A DNA stretch of 6,161 nt, from contig DGZL01000094.1 of NCBI GenBank assembly GCA_002398515.1, forward strand, positions 1 through 6,161. Direction: 5' to 3'. Shown in pieces: positions 5,278 through 6,161 of this stretch. Every line of letters begins with the position of its first letter. Position 1 is the stretch's first letter. The translations under genes were made by a program, and so were the position numbers. Below the pieces are notes generated by a model. It saw nothing but the letters and a program-made list of their open reading frames with translations, was not told the DNA's origin and searched no databases. Source of the stretch: Firmicutes bacterium UBA4981. GTDB taxonomy: Bacteria > Bacillota > SHA-98 > UBA4971.

Positions 5278-6161
5278 CTATTCCTTGCTGATTGCCCCAA
5301 ACCGACATTTCTCAACGCAGGTGTTACACTTGATGCATTTCGCCTGGTCGATACTGTGGGGTTTCTTCCGCTCACCTGATATTGCGCCTACAGGGCACGC
5401 CTTTGCACATAAAGTGCATCCGCGGCACTTGTCCGGATTGATGGAGTAAACCTTCAAGGCTTGGCAAACTCCTGCAGGACACCGCTTCTCCAGAACGTGC
5501 GCCTCATATTCAGAACGGAAGTACTTAAGGGTCGTCAGGACCGGATTCGGAGCAGTCTTTCCTAAGCCACAAAGCGCCCCGTCCTTTACTGTAAGAGCTA
5601 GTTCTTCCAGAAGTTCCAAGTCTTCTTCTGTGCCTTCGCCGTTTGTAATTTTTGTCAGGAGGGCAAGCATCTGCTTGGTCCCCTCACGACACGGCACACA
5701 TTTTCCACACGACTCATTTTGAGCAAACTGCATGAAAAACCTGGCGACCTCTACCATACAGGTATCCTCATCCATCACGACTATCCCGCCTGAACCCACC
5801 ATCGCTCCGACCTTACGTAGCGATTCGTAGTCCAGCGCAACGTCGAGCTGGTCCTTTGCCAAGCAGCCTCCGGACGGCCCTCCGATTTGCACTGCCTTGA
5901 ACTCTCTGCCTGTGCGGGTGCCTCCTCCAACCTCGAAGACGAGATCTCTCAGTGGGAATCCCATAGGCACTTCTACGAGGCCTGTGTTCACCACTTGCCC
6001 TGCAAGGGCAAATGTCTTAGTGCCCGGGCTTGTCTCGGTTCCGTGGGACTTAAACCAGGCGGGGCCGTTTAGGACAATGGACGGCAAATTCGAGAGAGAC
6101 TCTACATTGTTTTTAATGGTCGGCTTGCCAAAAAGGCCTTTTGCTGCCGGGTAAGGAGGCC
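5278..6161 (-). CDS. hydB: NADH/flavin subunit HydB (NuoF/HndC-like) of the hydrogenase, N-terminus cut by window edge
   Basis: The frame is open to the right edge and ends at a TAG at 5280-5278, giving 293 visible residues. It is the C-terminal part of a NuoF-type subunit, which in this family binds FMN and NAD(H) and passes electrons to HydA. Visible parts: the end of the flavoprotein domain (KGLFGKPTIKNNVES, 7-21); an SLBB-like segment (about 47-85); the NuoF [4Fe-4S] site C151-x2-C154-x2-C157 with C197; and two C-terminal ferredoxin-type [4Fe-4S] clusters (C245/248/251/255 and C275/278/281/285). These two clusters are present in HydB/HndC but absent from respiratory NuoF, which supports the hydrogenase assignment. 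The FMN/NADH-binding region and any N-terminal thioredoxin-like domain lie outside the window. A TTG at 6087 is internal and not the start, because homologous sequence continues upstream. It precedes hydA by 70 nt, and a NuoE-like hydC is expected further upstream. Confidence 0.95.
   Translation of the reverse strand, partial: PPYPAAKGLFGKPTIKNNVESLSNLPSIVLNGPAWFKSHGTETSPGTKTFALAGQVVNTGLVEVPMGFPLRDLVFEVGGGTRTGREFKAVQIGGPSGGCLAKDQLDVALDYESLRKVGAMVGSGGIVVMDEDTCMVEVARFFMQFAQNESCGKCVPCREGTKQMLALLTKITNGEGTEEDLELLEELALTVKDGALCGLGKTAPNPVLTTLKYFRSEYEAHVLEKRCPAGVCQALKVYSINPDKCRGCTLCAKACPVGAISGERKKPHSIDQAKCIKCNTCVEKCRFGAISKE

Overview
The window is one stretch of a single minus-strand operon. It carries a soluble, probably electron-bifurcating [FeFe] hydrogenase followed by what looks like its own H2-sensing module. 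The likely host is an anaerobic, fermentative or syntrophic Firmicute (Clostridia-like). The reasons are the HydA/HydB architecture, the SpoIIE-type PP2C phosphatase, strong AAGGAGG ribosome binding sites and moderate GC. No rRNA or other direct taxonomic marker is present, so this placement is an inference.

Read in transcription order, from the right edge to the left, the layout is as follows. (1) 6161-5278 is the C-terminal part of the NADH/flavin subunit HydB (NuoF/HndC-like), cut off by the window edge. (2) 5207-3147 is the complete catalytic subunit HydA, 686 residues, with the full set of N-terminal Fe-S domains, an intact H-cluster site, a fused C-terminal thioredoxin-like [2Fe-2S] domain and an extra cysteine-rich tail. 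(3) 3142-2867 is a free-standing 91-residue thioredoxin-like [2Fe-2S] protein that resembles the C-terminal domain of HydA. (4) 2781-988 is a second, divergent [FeFe]-hydrogenase-like protein with altered H-cluster motifs, an extra Fe-S domain, a PAS domain and a helical C-terminal tail, which marks it as a putative sensory (group C type) hydrogenase. (5) 1007-1 is a SpoIIE/PP2C-type serine/threonine phosphatase, truncated by the left edge, with an additional C-terminal region I do not recognise.

The genes are tightly packed. Gaps are 70, 4 and 85 nt, and the last pair overlaps by 20 nt. The SD sequence of the small [2Fe-2S] gene is embedded in the last codons of hydA. I see no convincing internal promoter or intrinsic terminator and no gene-free stretch over 300 bases. 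There are no tRNA/rRNA genes, mobile elements or CRISPR repeats.

Working model (inference): HydB and HydA, with a NuoE-like HydC presumably encoded upstream outside the window, couple H2 to NADH and ferredoxin. The divergent hydrogenase senses H2 or redox state and passes the signal through its PAS/helical tail to the adjacent phosphatase. The phosphatase would act on an unseen phosphoprotein to adjust hydrogenase expression or activity. The most notable details are the Pro-for-Cys change at the proton-transfer position of the sensor, an apparent Asp replacing a cluster Cys in its ferredoxin domain, the four-Cys tail of HydA, the duplicated [2Fe-2S] domain and the uncharacterised C-terminal region of the phosphatase.
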